The position numbers and the translations under genes were made by a program. The notes under the pieces were generated by a model. The model was not told where the DNA came from and made no database searches. It was given only the letters and a program-made list of their open reading frames with translations. A stretch of DNA of 64,000 nt from Ruegeria profundi (GTDB lineage: Bacteria; Pseudomonadota; Alphaproteobacteria; Rhodobacterales; Rhodobacteraceae), in NCBI RefSeq assembly GCF_001507545.1, contig NZ_LQBP01000004.1, positions 186,001-250,000 on the forward strand. Direction: 5' to 3'. Shown piece after piece: positions 9,030-17,460 of the stretch; position 1 is the first letter of the stretch; each line of letters begins with the position of its first letter.

Positions 9030-9343
9030 GTATTCTACACGATCTCTCCGCCACCATTGAGGCCCGCAAAGAGGCCGATCCCGACTCCAGCTGGACCGCC
9101 AAATTGTTGGCAAAAGGTCCCGAAAAATGCGCCGAAAAATTTGGAGAGGAGGCAGTCGAAGCCATCATCGAAGCCGTCAAGGGTGACAGGGCCAGCCTGA
9201 CAGCCGAAGCGGCGGATGTGCTATATCACTTGCTGGTCATGCTGGCGGCACGCAATGTCGCGCTGGATGACGTCCTGAACGAGTTGGAACGGCGGCAAGG
9301 GGTCAGCGGGATCGCTGAAAAAGCTGCTCGCCCCAAGGGCTGA
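9026..9343 (+). CDS. hisE: Phosphoribosyl-ATP diphosphatase
   Basis: Hydrolyses PR-ATP to PR-AMP, the second step of histidine synthesis. It has 105 residues and is the stand-alone form, not fused to HisI. The MazG-like all-alpha fold is shown by the [19 protein letters not shown] segment and the [21 protein letters not shown] segment, which together supply the acidic Mg-binding residues. It overlaps the hisF stop codon. No hisI is present in the window. Confidence 0.95.
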   Translation: MSILHDLSATIEARKEADPDSSWTAKLLAKGPEKCAEKFGEEAVEAIIEAVKGDRASLTAEAADVLYHLLVMLAARNVALDDVLNELERRQGVSGIAEKAARPKG

Positions 9344-9416
9344 ACGACAGGGTTCCGTCAACTCGTCCTCGCCTTTATGATCAGGTTTCACAGTCAACGG
9401 ATCATAGGGCCAAGGG

Positions 9417-9983
9417 ATGATCAGGATTATGGCAGCTATGCTGGCCTTTGCGACGCTGACCGCCTGCGCGTCCCCGCCCCCGTCAACCGGGGACGAAGTG
9501 CAGCGACTCGCCAGTGAAATCCTCAGTCTTGGGCCGGATGTTGACCCAGAAGAAGCAAACCGAGCCTCCCGGATCGCCTATTCCTATACGGCGCAACTGG
9601 TGCAGGAATACGAAATCACTGACCCCCCGTTGATCCACAACGCCAAGGTCAACAAGGGTCTGCGCCCTCGGGGGCTGTGCTGGCACTGGGCCGAGGATAT
9701 TGAGCGCCGCCTCAAGCAAGAGAACTTCCAAACGCTCGAATTGCACCGCGCTATCGCCAATGCGGACAACCCGTTCAGGATCGACCACAGCACTGCCATT
9801 ATCAGCCGCAGAGGCGAAACACTGTATGACGGCGTGGTGCTGGATCCCTGGCGGTACGGCGGGGTGTTGTTCTGGTCTCCGCTGGTGGAGGACACGAAAT
9901 ATGAATGGGTGCCGCGTGACGCCGTGTTGCAGCAACGCCGCGTCGAGCAATATGGTGAGCTTTTACCCTACGTCAGTGAATAG
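9417..9983 (+). CDS. Predicted lipoprotein, conserved hypothetical
   Basis: A 188-residue protein with a lipoprotein signal peptide; the lipobox is LTAC, followed by a proline-rich linker. The mature part has a helical start (DEVQRLASEILSLG) and an alpha/beta region with GLCWHWAEDIERRL, FQTLELHRAIAN, and DGVVLDPWRYGG. The conserved C/H/D pattern (GLCWHWAE, HRAIAN, LDPWR) recalls papain/transglutaminase-like folds, but I cannot confirm a catalytic triad. Two ATG starts (9417, 9429) are possible; the first keeps AAGGG close by. Cell-envelope location is well supported; function unknown. Confidence 0.75.
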   Translation: MIRIMAAMLAFATLTACASPPPSTGDEVQRLASEILSLGPDVDPEEANRASRIAYSYTAQLVQEYEITDPPLIHNAKVNKGLRPRGLCWHWAEDIERRLKQENFQTLELHRAIANADNPFRIDHSTAIISRRGETLYDGVVLDPWRYGGVLFWSPLVEDTKYEWVPRDAVLQQRRVEQYGELLPYVSE

Positions 9984-9985
9984 GA

Positions 9986-10456
9986 TCAGATTTTGGAAGA
10001 GATCACGCCGGTCGCAAATCCACCCAAGCGCAGCTCACCAAACAGGCGTTGATATTCGATTTTTGGGCATCTGTTCATAATCACGTCCATACCCTGACCT
10101 TGCGCCTTGGCGGCGGCATCGGCGTTTTCCACCCCGATCTGCATCCAAACCGTGCGTAGTTTGGGCAGCACGTCCAAGGCTTCGTCGACGATCGGCGGCA
10201 CCGCCTCGGACCGGCGGAAGATATCGACCATATCAACCGGCTCGGAAATCTCAGACAATGAGGCGCGCACGGTCTGACCGAACAACTCTTTCCCCGCATG
10301 GCCCGGATTGACCGGGATAACCGTAAACCCTTTCAACGATAGATACCGCGCCACGTAATAGCTTGGCCGCACCGGATTCATCGACACACCAACTACAGCG
10401 ACCACCTTGGTACGCTGCAGAATCTCTTTCAGATATTTATCAGGATACGCTGTCAT
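9986..10456 (-). CDS. CoA-binding protein (YccU-like)
   Basis: A 156-residue Rossmann-fold protein of the CoA-binding domain family (like E. coli YccU and the N-terminus of succinyl-CoA synthetase alpha). Seen: VVAVVGVSMNPVRPSYYVARYL nucleotide-binding opening is conserved in its glycine and proline residues, then the VIPVNPG strand, PVDMVDIFRRSE, and VWMQIGVEN. The substrate is unknown. I prefer the ATG at 10456; a TTG 21 bases further upstream is also in frame. It is convergent with the lipoprotein gene, with two bases between stops. Confidence 0.85.
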   Translation of the reverse strand: MTAYPDKYLKEILQRTKVVAVVGVSMNPVRPSYYVARYLSLKGFTVIPVNPGHAGKELFGQTVRASLSEISEPVDMVDIFRRSEAVPPIVDEALDVLPKLRTVWMQIGVENADAAAKAQGQGMDVIMNRCPKIEYQRLFGELRLGGFATGVISSKI

Positions 10457-10485
10457 GGCCGCACCATATTCTGACAAACCAAAAG

Positions 10486-10514
10486 AAAAAAGCGCCCAGG
10501 CCGTGCCTGAGCGC
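10486..10514 (-). terminator. Intrinsic terminator, minus strand
   Basis: Read on the minus strand, a 10-bp stem (GCGCTCAGGC / GCCTGGGCGC, one G-T pair) with a 3-base loop is followed by six T residues. It lies 140 bases beyond the YHS gene stop and only 30 bases before the CoA-binding gene start, so it ends either the YHS transcript or a small RNA made from the region between. Confidence 0.75.
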
Positions 10515-10605
10515 CAGTTGTTGGAACGAGGGACAGTGAAATGACCCGCGGCAGTTCCGTTCCGCGGTCACTGTGTCATTTAGGCATATGATCAGAGAAA
10601 AAAAG
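10515..10605 (-). ncRNA. Candidate small RNA or structured 3' UTR
   Basis: The 90 bases upstream of the terminator contain no ORF but a strong dyad: CAGTGA...CCGCGG pairs with CCGCGGTCACTG at 10561-10572, with a six-base bulge in one arm, and GGAAC pairs with GTTCC. The region ends in the terminator at 10486-10514. This is the layout of a small RNA or a processed 3' UTR. No convincing promoter could be fixed by eye. Confidence 0.3.
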
Positions 10606-10610
10606 AGGTT

Positions 10611-10656
10611 GAGCAAATTTTTGTGATGACAATTCACAAAAATCGACAATTTGCTC
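10611..10656. repeat. Nested inverted repeat at the end of the YHS gene
   Basis: Two perfect 9-bp dyads are nested: outer arms GAGCAAATT (10611) and AATTTGCTC (10648), inner arms TTTTTGTGA (10618) and TCACAAAAA (10634), with a 7-base loop. The outer right arm runs into the YHS stop codon. It is AT-rich compared with its surroundings and could be a transcript-stabilising hairpin or a protein-binding site. Confidence 0.7.
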
Positions 10657-11107
10657 ATTTGTTGTGAAGAATTCCGGGCCAATGCGCTTCGGCCATGCGG
10701 ATATATTCAGCCGAGTCAGTGCGCCACATCCGTTCAACTTCCAATGAATGGGTCATATACAGCCGTCCGCCAACCACTTGCCAGGCCATCGGGTCAGAAC
10801 CGGTTAGTGATCCGTGGGCCATTGCGTAAGCGCAGTAGCCACCGAACTGAGGCGCAAAGGCGCGAGGATCACGCTCGAATGCCTCACGGTTTTTGGCGGT
10901 CGCGAATTGCCATTTGGCCCCCCGCCACACAACTGCGTGTTCCGATTTTCCCTCTATCGGCGCATCTGCGTCAAAATAGGACACCACATCATAGCCTGCC
11001 ATTGCCGCTCCCTCTGTAGCAAAGAAAAACGGCATATCCTGCGCTGTGGCGGCAGGTGCGATCATGGAGGCGGCCGCTGCGGCCAACAGAAAACGACGAG
11101 TAAGCAT
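10655..11107 (-). CDS. YHS domain exported protein
   Basis: A 150-residue protein with a signal peptide carrying twin arginines (LTRRFLLAAAAAS), suggesting Tat export, followed by a YHS domain: MAGYDVVSYF, AVVWRGAKWQFATAKNREAFERDP, FGGYCAYAMAHG. YHS domains bind metals in some proteins; here the role is unknown. The ATG at 11107 lacks a ribosome-binding site, while a TTG four codons upstream (11119) has AAGGA at good spacing, so translation may begin there. Downstream lies the nested inverted repeat. Confidence 0.85.
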   Translation of the reverse strand: MLTRRFLLAAAAASMIAPAATAQDMPFFFATEGAAMAGYDVVSYFDADAPIEGKSEHAVVWRGAKWQFATAKNREAFERDPRAFAPQFGGYCAYAMAHGSLTGSDPMAWQVVGGRLYMTHSLEVERMWRTDSAEYIRMAEAHWPGILHNK

Positions 11108-11213
11108 GGCAGAAATCAATTTGATCCTTTCAAATAATCAAATTGCAATTCTTGCGCCTTTGCGAAACCCCAGTTAACGGGTTTGTGATCATCAAAACGA
11201 CTCTGAGGCCACT

Positions 11214-11495
11214 TTAATCAAAGATATCCTCGACGACATCCCATGCCTCTTCCAGCAAGCGCGAAAAAATGGCCTTTCTCTTCTTCTTTTTGCTCTTCCG
11301 GTATGCCGTGGGCGCGTTCTTGACGTCTCGTTTTATCTTTTCGTCGTTCAGCTTGCGCTTGGGCACCATTTTGATGTCATGCAGCGGCGCCCCGCAACTT
11401 GAACAGCTTAGCTCGTGGCGTTTCTGCCCCCTCAGAACCAACGCAGCGCGGGTCCCGCAGTAACAGCAGGTGACGATTTTGGACGGGCTTGGAAT
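11214..11495 (-). CDS. Zinc-ribbon protein with basic C-terminal tail; apparent ATT start
   Basis: A 93-residue protein with two CxxC knuckles (C10/C13 in TCCYCGT and C31/C34 in SCSSCGAPL), so a zinc ribbon, then a lysine-rich region (RKSKKKKRK) and an acidic amphipathic end (FSRLLEEAWDVVEDIFD). The nearest ordinary start, a TTG at 11441, would remove the first knuckle. The frame is open through to an ATT at 11495 that has AGGAG seven bases upstream and lies 14 bases after the rlmB stop. I therefore infer initiation at ATT, as known for infC and few other genes. Nucleic-acid or ribosome binding is plausible from the basic tail and rlmB context, but unproven. Confidence 0.6.
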   Translation of the reverse strand: MPSPSKIVTCCYCGTRAALVLRGQKRHELSCSSCGAPLHDIKMVPKRKLNDEKIKRDVKNAPTAYRKSKKKKRKAIFSRLLEEAWDVVEDIFD

Positions 11496-11509
11496 GGGGG
11501 CTCTCCTGT

Positions 11510-12283
11510 CTACTTGTGCCTTGAGGCATATAGGGCGATTGCGGCTGCATTTGAGACGTTAAGCGACCCAAAACCCCCGGCTGCGTCGATTTTCACCAGT
11601 TGATCAACAGTTTCCTTGGTTTTTTGCCGCAGGCCCGGCCCTTCGGCTCCAAGCACCAGCGCAACTGGCTGATCCAGCTTGCCACCCAAGGCCGTTTCAA
11701 TGGTCTGGTCGGCCTCACCATCCAGCCCCAGCACCACAAAACCCATGTTTTGCAACTCAACAATTGTATCCGCCAGATTGCGGACCCGAAGATAGGGTTG
11801 ACGCTCCAGCGCACCGCTGGCGGTCTTCGCCAATGCACCTGTCTCGGGCGCCGAGTGGTGCCGTGTGCCGATGACCGCACTGGCCCCTAATACTTCGGCC
11901 GAGCGCAGGATCGCCCCGACATTGTGAGGATCTGTTACCCGATCCAGCAAAAGCACGCGTGGATGCTCACGGCCAATGCAGTTTTCCGCCAAACCGCCCC
12001 ACTCCAGAGGTTTGACCTCAAGAGCAGCGCCCTGATGGACAGAGCCCGGATCAATCGGCGCAGTAAACTTGCGCGGATCAACCATTTCGGCCTCAATCCC
12101 TGCAAATTCAATGGCTTCGGCCAATTTATCCCGCGCATTCCGCGTGACGATCAGGCGCAACTTCTGCCGGTTGGGGTTCATCAACGCGTCGCGCACGGCG
12201 TGTATGCCGAACAGCCAGACGGATTCCGCTGCTGCCGCCTTGCGCGCCTGTTCCTTTTCGACGACCCATTTGGGTTTCTTCAT
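11510..12283 (-). CDS. rlmB: 23S rRNA (guanosine-2'-O-)-methyltransferase RlmB
   Basis: SpoU/TrmH-family knotted methyltransferase that methylates the ribose of G2251 in the 23S rRNA P loop. It has 257 residues. An N-terminal substrate-binding domain (VWLFGIHAVRDALMNP) is followed by motif 1 (DRVTDPHNVGAILRSAEV), motif 2 (LVLGAEGPGL) and motif 3 (FGSLNVSNAAAIALY), which make the trefoil knot and SAM site. It is divergent from tRNA-Tyr and is probably co-transcribed with the zinc-ribbon gene downstream. Confidence 0.93.
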   Translation of the reverse strand: MKKPKWVVEKEQARKAAAAESVWLFGIHAVRDALMNPNRQKLRLIVTRNARDKLAEAIEFAGIEAEMVDPRKFTAPIDPGSVHQGAALEVKPLEWGGLAENCIGREHPRVLLLDRVTDPHNVGAILRSAEVLGASAVIGTRHHSAPETGALAKTASGALERQPYLRVRNLADTIVELQNMGFVVLGLDGEADQTIETALGGKLDQPVALVLGAEGPGLRQKTKETVDQLVKIDAAGGFGSLNVSNAAAIALYASRHK

Positions 12284-12339
12284 TTCATGGGCCTCCGGGC
12301 CGGGAATTCGGTTTCCTGCGTCAAAGCGAAATTTTCCTG

Positions 12340-12368
12340 TTGACGCTCCTTCAAGGCGCTAGTAATCA
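12340..12368 (+). promoter_or_regulatory. Predicted sigma-70 promoter of tRNA-Tyr
   Basis: TTGACG at 12340 and TAATCA at 12363 are spaced by 17 bases and place the start about 20-25 bases before the tRNA. Both hexamers are close to consensus and nothing else lies in the gap after the rlmB start. Confidence 0.5.
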
Positions 12369-12398
12369 CGCCTCCACGTCAGGTCAACGCCTGACAGT

Positions 12399-12482
12399 GG
12401 GCGACAGGCCGCAAGGTGTGGCAGGGGACTGTAACTCCCTCGCGGAGACGCACGCCTGGTTCGATTCCAGGGTCGCCCACCA
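12399..12482 (+). tRNA. tRNA-Tyr (GTA)
   Basis: An 84-base class II tRNA: acceptor GGGCGAC/GTCGCCC, D arm GCC/GGC, anticodon loop CTGTAAC (anticodon GTA), a long variable arm, T arm CCTGG/CCAGG and an encoded CCA end. Confidence 0.95.
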
Positions 12483-12569
12483 TCTTCTTTGCAGAATGAT
12501 GAAGCTCTTACCACAGCGCATAATCGCTTTCTGGAAGCGCAAAGCCGTAGCATTTCATAATTTGGCAAG

Positions 12570-12603
12570 GCCTCATAGATCGTATTTACAATTGAGGCTT
12601 TTT
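12570..12603 (+). terminator. Probable terminator of tRNA-Tyr
   Basis: A 6-bp stem GCCTCA/TGAGGC with a 17-base loop is followed by five T residues, 88 bases after the tRNA end. The loop is long, so efficiency is uncertain. Confidence 0.5.
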
Positions 12604-12658
12604 CATCTTGATATCAATGGATTGAAGAAGATCTCTCAGCACTGATTACCAAGAAAGC

Positions 12659-12718
12659 GTCGCGCCAAGGATCACCAACCGGAGCCTTATGTAGGTCAAT
12701 CTGCAAAATTGGCGCGAC
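12659..12718. repeat. Long-loop inverted repeat
   Basis: Perfect 10-bp arms GTCGCGCCAA (12659) and TTGGCGCGAC (12709) separated by 40 bases, between tRNA-Tyr and the stop of the DUF2478 gene. Read on the minus strand it sits 15 bases past that stop and could end or stabilise its mRNA, though no T tract follows. Confidence 0.6.
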
Positions 12719-12732
12719 AAGGCCAGTCTCAC

Positions 12733-13254
12733 TCAGGCAGCTGCTACCCGTTGTGCGTCAACGCGGTCAAACCACGCTACAATAGACTCAAGGTCAGCCG
12801 CGACCTTTTCCGCCGCGCCGCCCGCGAAGTCCTGAAACTTGTCACTGTTCAGGCCATTCACACCAACCAGTACCGGAATGTCCTTTGCCAGCGCCTCGGC
12901 AATCACAGGACGAAAGCCGCGCCCGTCAGCCTCATGCTTGCCGAACTTGTTGATGATCAGCAACTGAGGGGCGTCATCCAGCGAATTGGCAACCAACCCA
13001 ACGGCCTGCTCCAGCGCCGCAGGGTCCAGGCGGCAGCCCCGCGAATGTTCTCCCAGCGACTGTGAGATACGTATCATCTCACCGTCTGGCAACACGCGGA
13101 CGTCCATGTCGCATTTGCTGCTATCGGTGCATTCGGTGTTGGTTTGCACCACGCCGGCAAGATGCGCGCCAGCGGCCAGTAGATGCTGTGCAACTTCGCT
13201 CAGAAGCCGATCGGTCGCGCCGCGGTCGGTGGTTGTGACATAGGCCAGATACAT
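12733..13254 (-). CDS. DUF2478 family protein
   Basis: A 173-residue protein of the DUF2478 family. It opens MYLAYVTTTDRGATDRLLSEVA, whose glycine/threonine region is typical of the family and suggests a nucleotide-binding site, continues with HLAGVVQTNTE and the cysteine pair in CTDSSKCDMDVRVLPDG, and has the LLIINKFGKHEADGRGFR segment that looks like a Walker-B-type strand with an NKxG-like base-recognition loop. In other genomes the family is often found with molybdenum-transport genes; none is nearby here. Function unproven. Confidence 0.82.
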   Translation of the reverse strand: MYLAYVTTTDRGATDRLLSEVAQHLLAAGAHLAGVVQTNTECTDSSKCDMDVRVLPDGEMIRISQSLGEHSRGCRLDPAALEQAVGLVANSLDDAPQLLIINKFGKHEADGRGFRPVIAEALAKDIPVLVGVNGLNSDKFQDFAGGAAEKVAADLESIVAWFDRVDAQRVAAA

Positions 13255-13553
13255 TCAGAGACCCTCGAAAAAATATCGTGCCCATTCAGATAGCACGCAT
13301 AATCCGATCCGACCACTCCCAGCGTTGCGGCAGAGGTGGCAAACCGATCAAAGCTGCGTGCATGCCTAGAAGCAGCACCGAGCGGGAAAGGGCTCGACCC
13401 AGCTTTGTCATCTTCCTTATTTCTCGGCTTCGATGCAGTCTTGGGATTTAGGCTGGCCTTAGCCCAAACAACTGGGGCGAAGCGCTGAAAATGCTCTGTT
13501 ATTTCAGGTGCGGCTCAATATGTAACACCCAAACACGACAACAAAGGGTACCG

Positions 13554-14216
13554 ATGCACCATTTCGATGATATATTTCTTATGGCCGCCGCCCGGCACGG
13601 CGGGCCTGACGCCATAGAGGCCAAGCTGACCAAACCCAAAAGCGTTACAGAGCTTGCCGCGCTGCCTGACGATCGCTGGCTGTCGATTTTCGCTAAGTGC
13701 ATTTTTCGGGCTGGATTCAACTGGACAGTTATTGACAGTAAGTGGGCGGGGTTCGAGGCCGCATTTGACGGGTTCGACGTTGGCCGCTGTGCATTCATGG
13801 ATGACGAGACATTCGACTCCCTGCTACGGGACACCCGTATCGTGCGCAACGGTGCCAAGATCGCTGCCGTCCGGGACAATGCGGCGTTTCTGCTAGAGCT
13901 GCGTCAGGAAGGTGGTGCGGGCCGCGTTCTGGGCAGTTGGCCGTCCACCGACTACGTAGGACTGCTGGCTATGTTAAACAAAAGAGGCACACGTTTGGGT
14001 GGAAAGTCGGCGCAATATGCTATGCGCCTTGCCGGTCGCGACAGTTTTATCCTGTCACAGGATGTCACTGCCCGGCTGATCGCTGAAGGCGTGGTCGACA
14101 GGCCACCTAGCTCGAAAAAGGCAATGATGGCCGTACAGAACGCTTTTAACATGTGGATGGATCAATCCGGACGATCACTGACAGAAATCAGCCGCGTTTT
14201 GGCAATGACCCTGTGA
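13554..14216 (+). CDS. DNA-3-methyladenine glycosylase I-like protein
   Basis: A 220-residue helix-hairpin-helix protein related to Tag, which excises 3-methyladenine. The central region matches well (GFNWTVIDSKWAGFEAAF, FDGFDVGRCAFMDDETFDSLL, DTRIVRNGAKIAAVRDNA). It lacks the N-terminal RCxW-type segment and the Cys/His residues that bind zinc in E. coli Tag, so it belongs to a divergent Tag-like branch and activity is not assured. The ATG at 13554 has AAAGGG six bases upstream; a longer ORF upstream is not supported. Confidence 0.8.
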   Translation: MHHFDDIFLMAAARHGGPDAIEAKLTKPKSVTELAALPDDRWLSIFAKCIFRAGFNWTVIDSKWAGFEAAFDGFDVGRCAFMDDETFDSLLRDTRIVRNGAKIAAVRDNAAFLLELRQEGGAGRVLGSWPSTDYVGLLAMLNKRGTRLGGKSAQYAMRLAGRDSFILSQDVTARLIAEGVVDRPPSSKKAMMAVQNAFNMWMDQSGRSLTEISRVLAMTL

Positions 14217-14257
14217 AAAGCAGTTGCAGTGCGGGTGCTTGCCATTAGGCTCTGATC

Positions 14258-14944
14258 ATGACCTGTCGCATCCTGATGATGGCTCTTGTTTTGCTAGTGT
14301 CCTGCGGTCGCCCGTTGACCGAGCAGGAACGCAGCTTTGCCGATACCGTTCAGGGTGAGACGCTCAACCTGGACCGTGTGCGCCTGGTCGAGGGGGCTCC
14401 GGTCGCGCCGGTTACCTTTTATCGCAAATCACGGCCCCGCCTCGCCTGCCGCGAACGCATTCTGCCGCCTTCTGAAGAAGGCATAGTGACCGCAAAACCG
14501 GCCGCCGTTGCCCTGTTCAATCGGGTTTATTTCACCCGCGACTGGTATCTTGAGGACTATATGTCCGAATTCCCCGAACAGATGAACCTGATTGCAGCGA
14601 TGCTTCTTGCGCATGAGTTGACCCATGTCTGGCAATGGCAAAACCGGGAAACCACCGGCTATCACCCGCTGCGCGCCGCAGCCGAACATGGCGGCAACTC
14701 GGACCCGTACCTGTTCGATCTCAACACATCGCCGAACTTCTTGTCCTATGGGTTTGAACAGCAAGGCGCGATCGTCGAGGAGTACGTCTGCTGCCGGGCG
14801 CTGGACCCAAAGGCACCCAGAACCCAGCGAATTCACGACATGCTGAGCGTACATTTCGATCTGTCACCACTGCCAGAGCAGTCACGTGACCGCGACATCG
14901 TGATCCCGTGGAACGGCGCCAAGACCGAAGGCATTTGCAGATAA
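14258..14944 (+). CDS. Lipoprotein with HExxH metallopeptidase-like motif
   Basis: A 228-residue protein with a lipoprotein signal peptide (lipobox LVSC, acylated C16). The mature part carries HELTHVWQ at residues 119-126, the zinc-binding HExxH of metallopeptidases, followed by a downstream AAEHG and EEYVCC region that could supply a third ligand. The HELTHVWQWQ wording is close to that of the DUF4157/eCIS-core metallopeptidase-like domain, but there are no contractile-injection genes nearby. Three conserved cysteines outside the lipobox. Anchored in the envelope; substrate unknown. The ATG at 14258 has no clear ribosome-binding site. Confidence 0.75.
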   Translation: MTCRILMMALVLLVSCGRPLTEQERSFADTVQGETLNLDRVRLVEGAPVAPVTFYRKSRPRLACRERILPPSEEGIVTAKPAAVALFNRVYFTRDWYLEDYMSEFPEQMNLIAAMLLAHELTHVWQWQNRETTGYHPLRAAAEHGGNSDPYLFDLNTSPNFLSYGFEQQGAIVEEYVCCRALDPKAPRTQRIHDMLSVHFDLSPLPEQSRDRDIVIPWNGAKTEGICR

Positions 14945-14947
14945 GAA

Positions 14948-15352
14948 CTACTGCCCTTGCAGCGTTTCGAGATAGGCGACCAAATCCACGATCGGCTGGC
15001 TTGTCAGAATCGGCTGCCCCTCTGGCGTTTTCATTGAGGTATCCTGCCCGTCAAAGTAAGGCCCATAGACCGGCATCGGGCTACCATGGCTGACCAATGG
15101 GTCGCGCCCATCGATACGCGCCACCACGCGGGCGGTTGGGAATACGCCATCTTCGTTGGCTAGTTTCGTCAGGTCCGGTGGTGGAATCAACAAAACACCG
15201 GCCATTGGGCCTTGCCCGGCTGCATCGATCCCGTGGCACGTTGCACAAAAGTGCCGGTACAACTCGGCCCCTTCCCCGACGTCCTGCGCCGCGGCCTGTG
15301 TAGTTGCCATCAGTGTTCCGATAGCAGCTATACGAAGTAGCTGTCTGCTCAT
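14948..15352 (-). CDS. Class I cytochrome c, periplasmic
   Basis: A 134-residue exported monohaem cytochrome. The signal peptide ends at about residue 23 (AAA-Q), the haem site is CATCH at residues 36-40, and a methionine in GSPMPVYG is the likely sixth ligand. The C-terminal helix VDLVAYLETLQGQ is typical. It carries electrons in the periplasm, but its partner is not visible here. Its stop is three bases from that of the convergent lipoprotein gene. Confidence 0.9.
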   Translation of the reverse strand: MSRQLLRIAAIGTLMATTQAAAQDVGEGAELYRHFCATCHGIDAAGQGPMAGVLLIPPPDLTKLANEDGVFPTARVVARIDGRDPLVSHGSPMPVYGPYFDGQDTSMKTPEGQPILTSQPIVDLVAYLETLQGQ

Positions 15353-15485
15353 CGCATCCTCCTGTCACGATTGACATTTACAGGCTTGCTCGCTGCGGTT
15401 CTTGGCACAATGATCCAGATCAACGAAGCAGATGAGCAGTGGCAATAATACAATACGTCTTCATCATGCTGACTGGCGGAGCCCA

Positions 15486-16164
<679 letters not shown>

Positions 16165-16172
<8 letters not shown>

Positions 16173-17460
16173 ACCGCAGCGCCTCAACCGGGTTGAGCCG
16201 CGCCGCGCGGCGTGCCGGGAAATAGGTAACAAAGAACGACAACCCCAATGATAAACCAATCGCCTTGAGCACATCCGACAGATGTAGTTCGGCCGGCAAG
16301 GCATAGATACCGCGAATAGACGGGTCCCAAACGCCGCCTCCCATGATGTAGTTCACGAATGAGAATATCGGATCAATATAGATCGCAAACAAGCATCCCA
16401 GCAGCACACCCAAAGCAGTGCCGATGATCCCCGTAAACGCACCGCAAATGAAGAAGACGCGCAGGACCGAGCCTTCGCTCAGCCCAATGGTACGCAGGAT
16501 ACCGATATCGCGACCTTTGTTCTTTACCAGCATGATCAGCCCCGAAACTATGTTCATCGCAGCGATCAGAACAAGGATCGACAGGATGATGAACATCACA
16601 TTGTCTTCAACCTCAAGCGCCCGCAGGAACCCGCCCGACGCGTCCTGCCATGTCCATATCTGGCTTCGCTCTCCGGCGGCTTCGAGGATTGGGATCAGGA
16701 TCGGCGTCAGTTCTTCGGGCCGCTCGACCATTACCTCGATCTCGTCAGCCACACCCTCGCGGTTGAAAAAGCTCTGCGCCTGTTCGAAGGGCATATACAC
16801 GCGCGTCCTGTCGATATCGTATCGCCCGGCCGAAAACACATAGACGACCCGATACGCATTTACGCGCGGCGATGTACCAAAGGCCGTCTTCACTCCGTTG
16901 GGCGAGGTCAGCTTGATCGTGTCCCCAACCGTTGCCCCGATACCCCGTGCGACACCTGATCCAATGGCAATGACATCTTCGCCATTCTGAAACTCGGACA
17001 GATCGCCCACGGCCTGTTCGCTTTCCGCAACACCGGGCAGGTCCAGCAGGTCATCCGGTTGAATGCCAAACACCTCAACCCCGTTGCTGCGCTCGCGATT
17101 GGTAATCAATACCTGCCCTTTCACCAAGGGCGCTGCACGCTCTACTCCGGGAACCTGTGCGATGCGGTCCGCCACATCGTCATATTCCGCGATGGTGCGA
17201 TCCAACTGGCCCTGAGCATCAAAATTGCCTGCCGAATAAACCGTGACATGCGCATTAGCCCCCAGAATGGTGCCCACGAACTCGGCTCGGAACCCGGACC
17301 TTACGGCCAAGGTCGCAATCAGGGCAAATACGGCCAGCGTGATTCCAATGAGCGAAATCCAGGTCATCACGCTGACGCCGCCCTCGGCCCGGCGGGCACG
17401 CAGGTATCGCCAGGCGATCTTCCATTCAAAGGGGGCAAAGGGCGGGGGCGTCTTGGCCAT
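16165..17460 (-). CDS. Lipoprotein-releasing ABC transporter, permease subunit (LolC/E/F family)
   Basis: A 431-residue permease with the LolC/LolE plan: one N-terminal membrane segment ([20 protein letters not shown]), a large periplasmic domain with the MacB-PCD fold, and three C-terminal segments ([37 protein letters not shown], and [11 protein letters not shown]) ending NPVEALRYE. Many alphaproteobacteria have a single permease (LolF type) forming a homodimer; only one is present here. The start at 17460 has GGAG at good spacing. It leads the lolD operon. Confidence 0.93.

Noticed and set aside
10618..10642. The TGTGA...TCACA dyad as a CRP/FNR-type binding site
   Set aside because: The half-sites are seven bases apart instead of six, and the dyad lies at a gene end, not in a promoter.
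12399..12732. Integration site of a genomic island at tRNA-Tyr
   Set aside because: There is no integrase nearby and no second copy of the tRNA 3' end was noticed; the neighbouring genes are ordinary.
14258..14944. A contractile injection system locus, suggested by the HELTHVWQ motif
   Set aside because: No sheath, tube, baseplate or AAA+ genes of such systems occur anywhere in the window.
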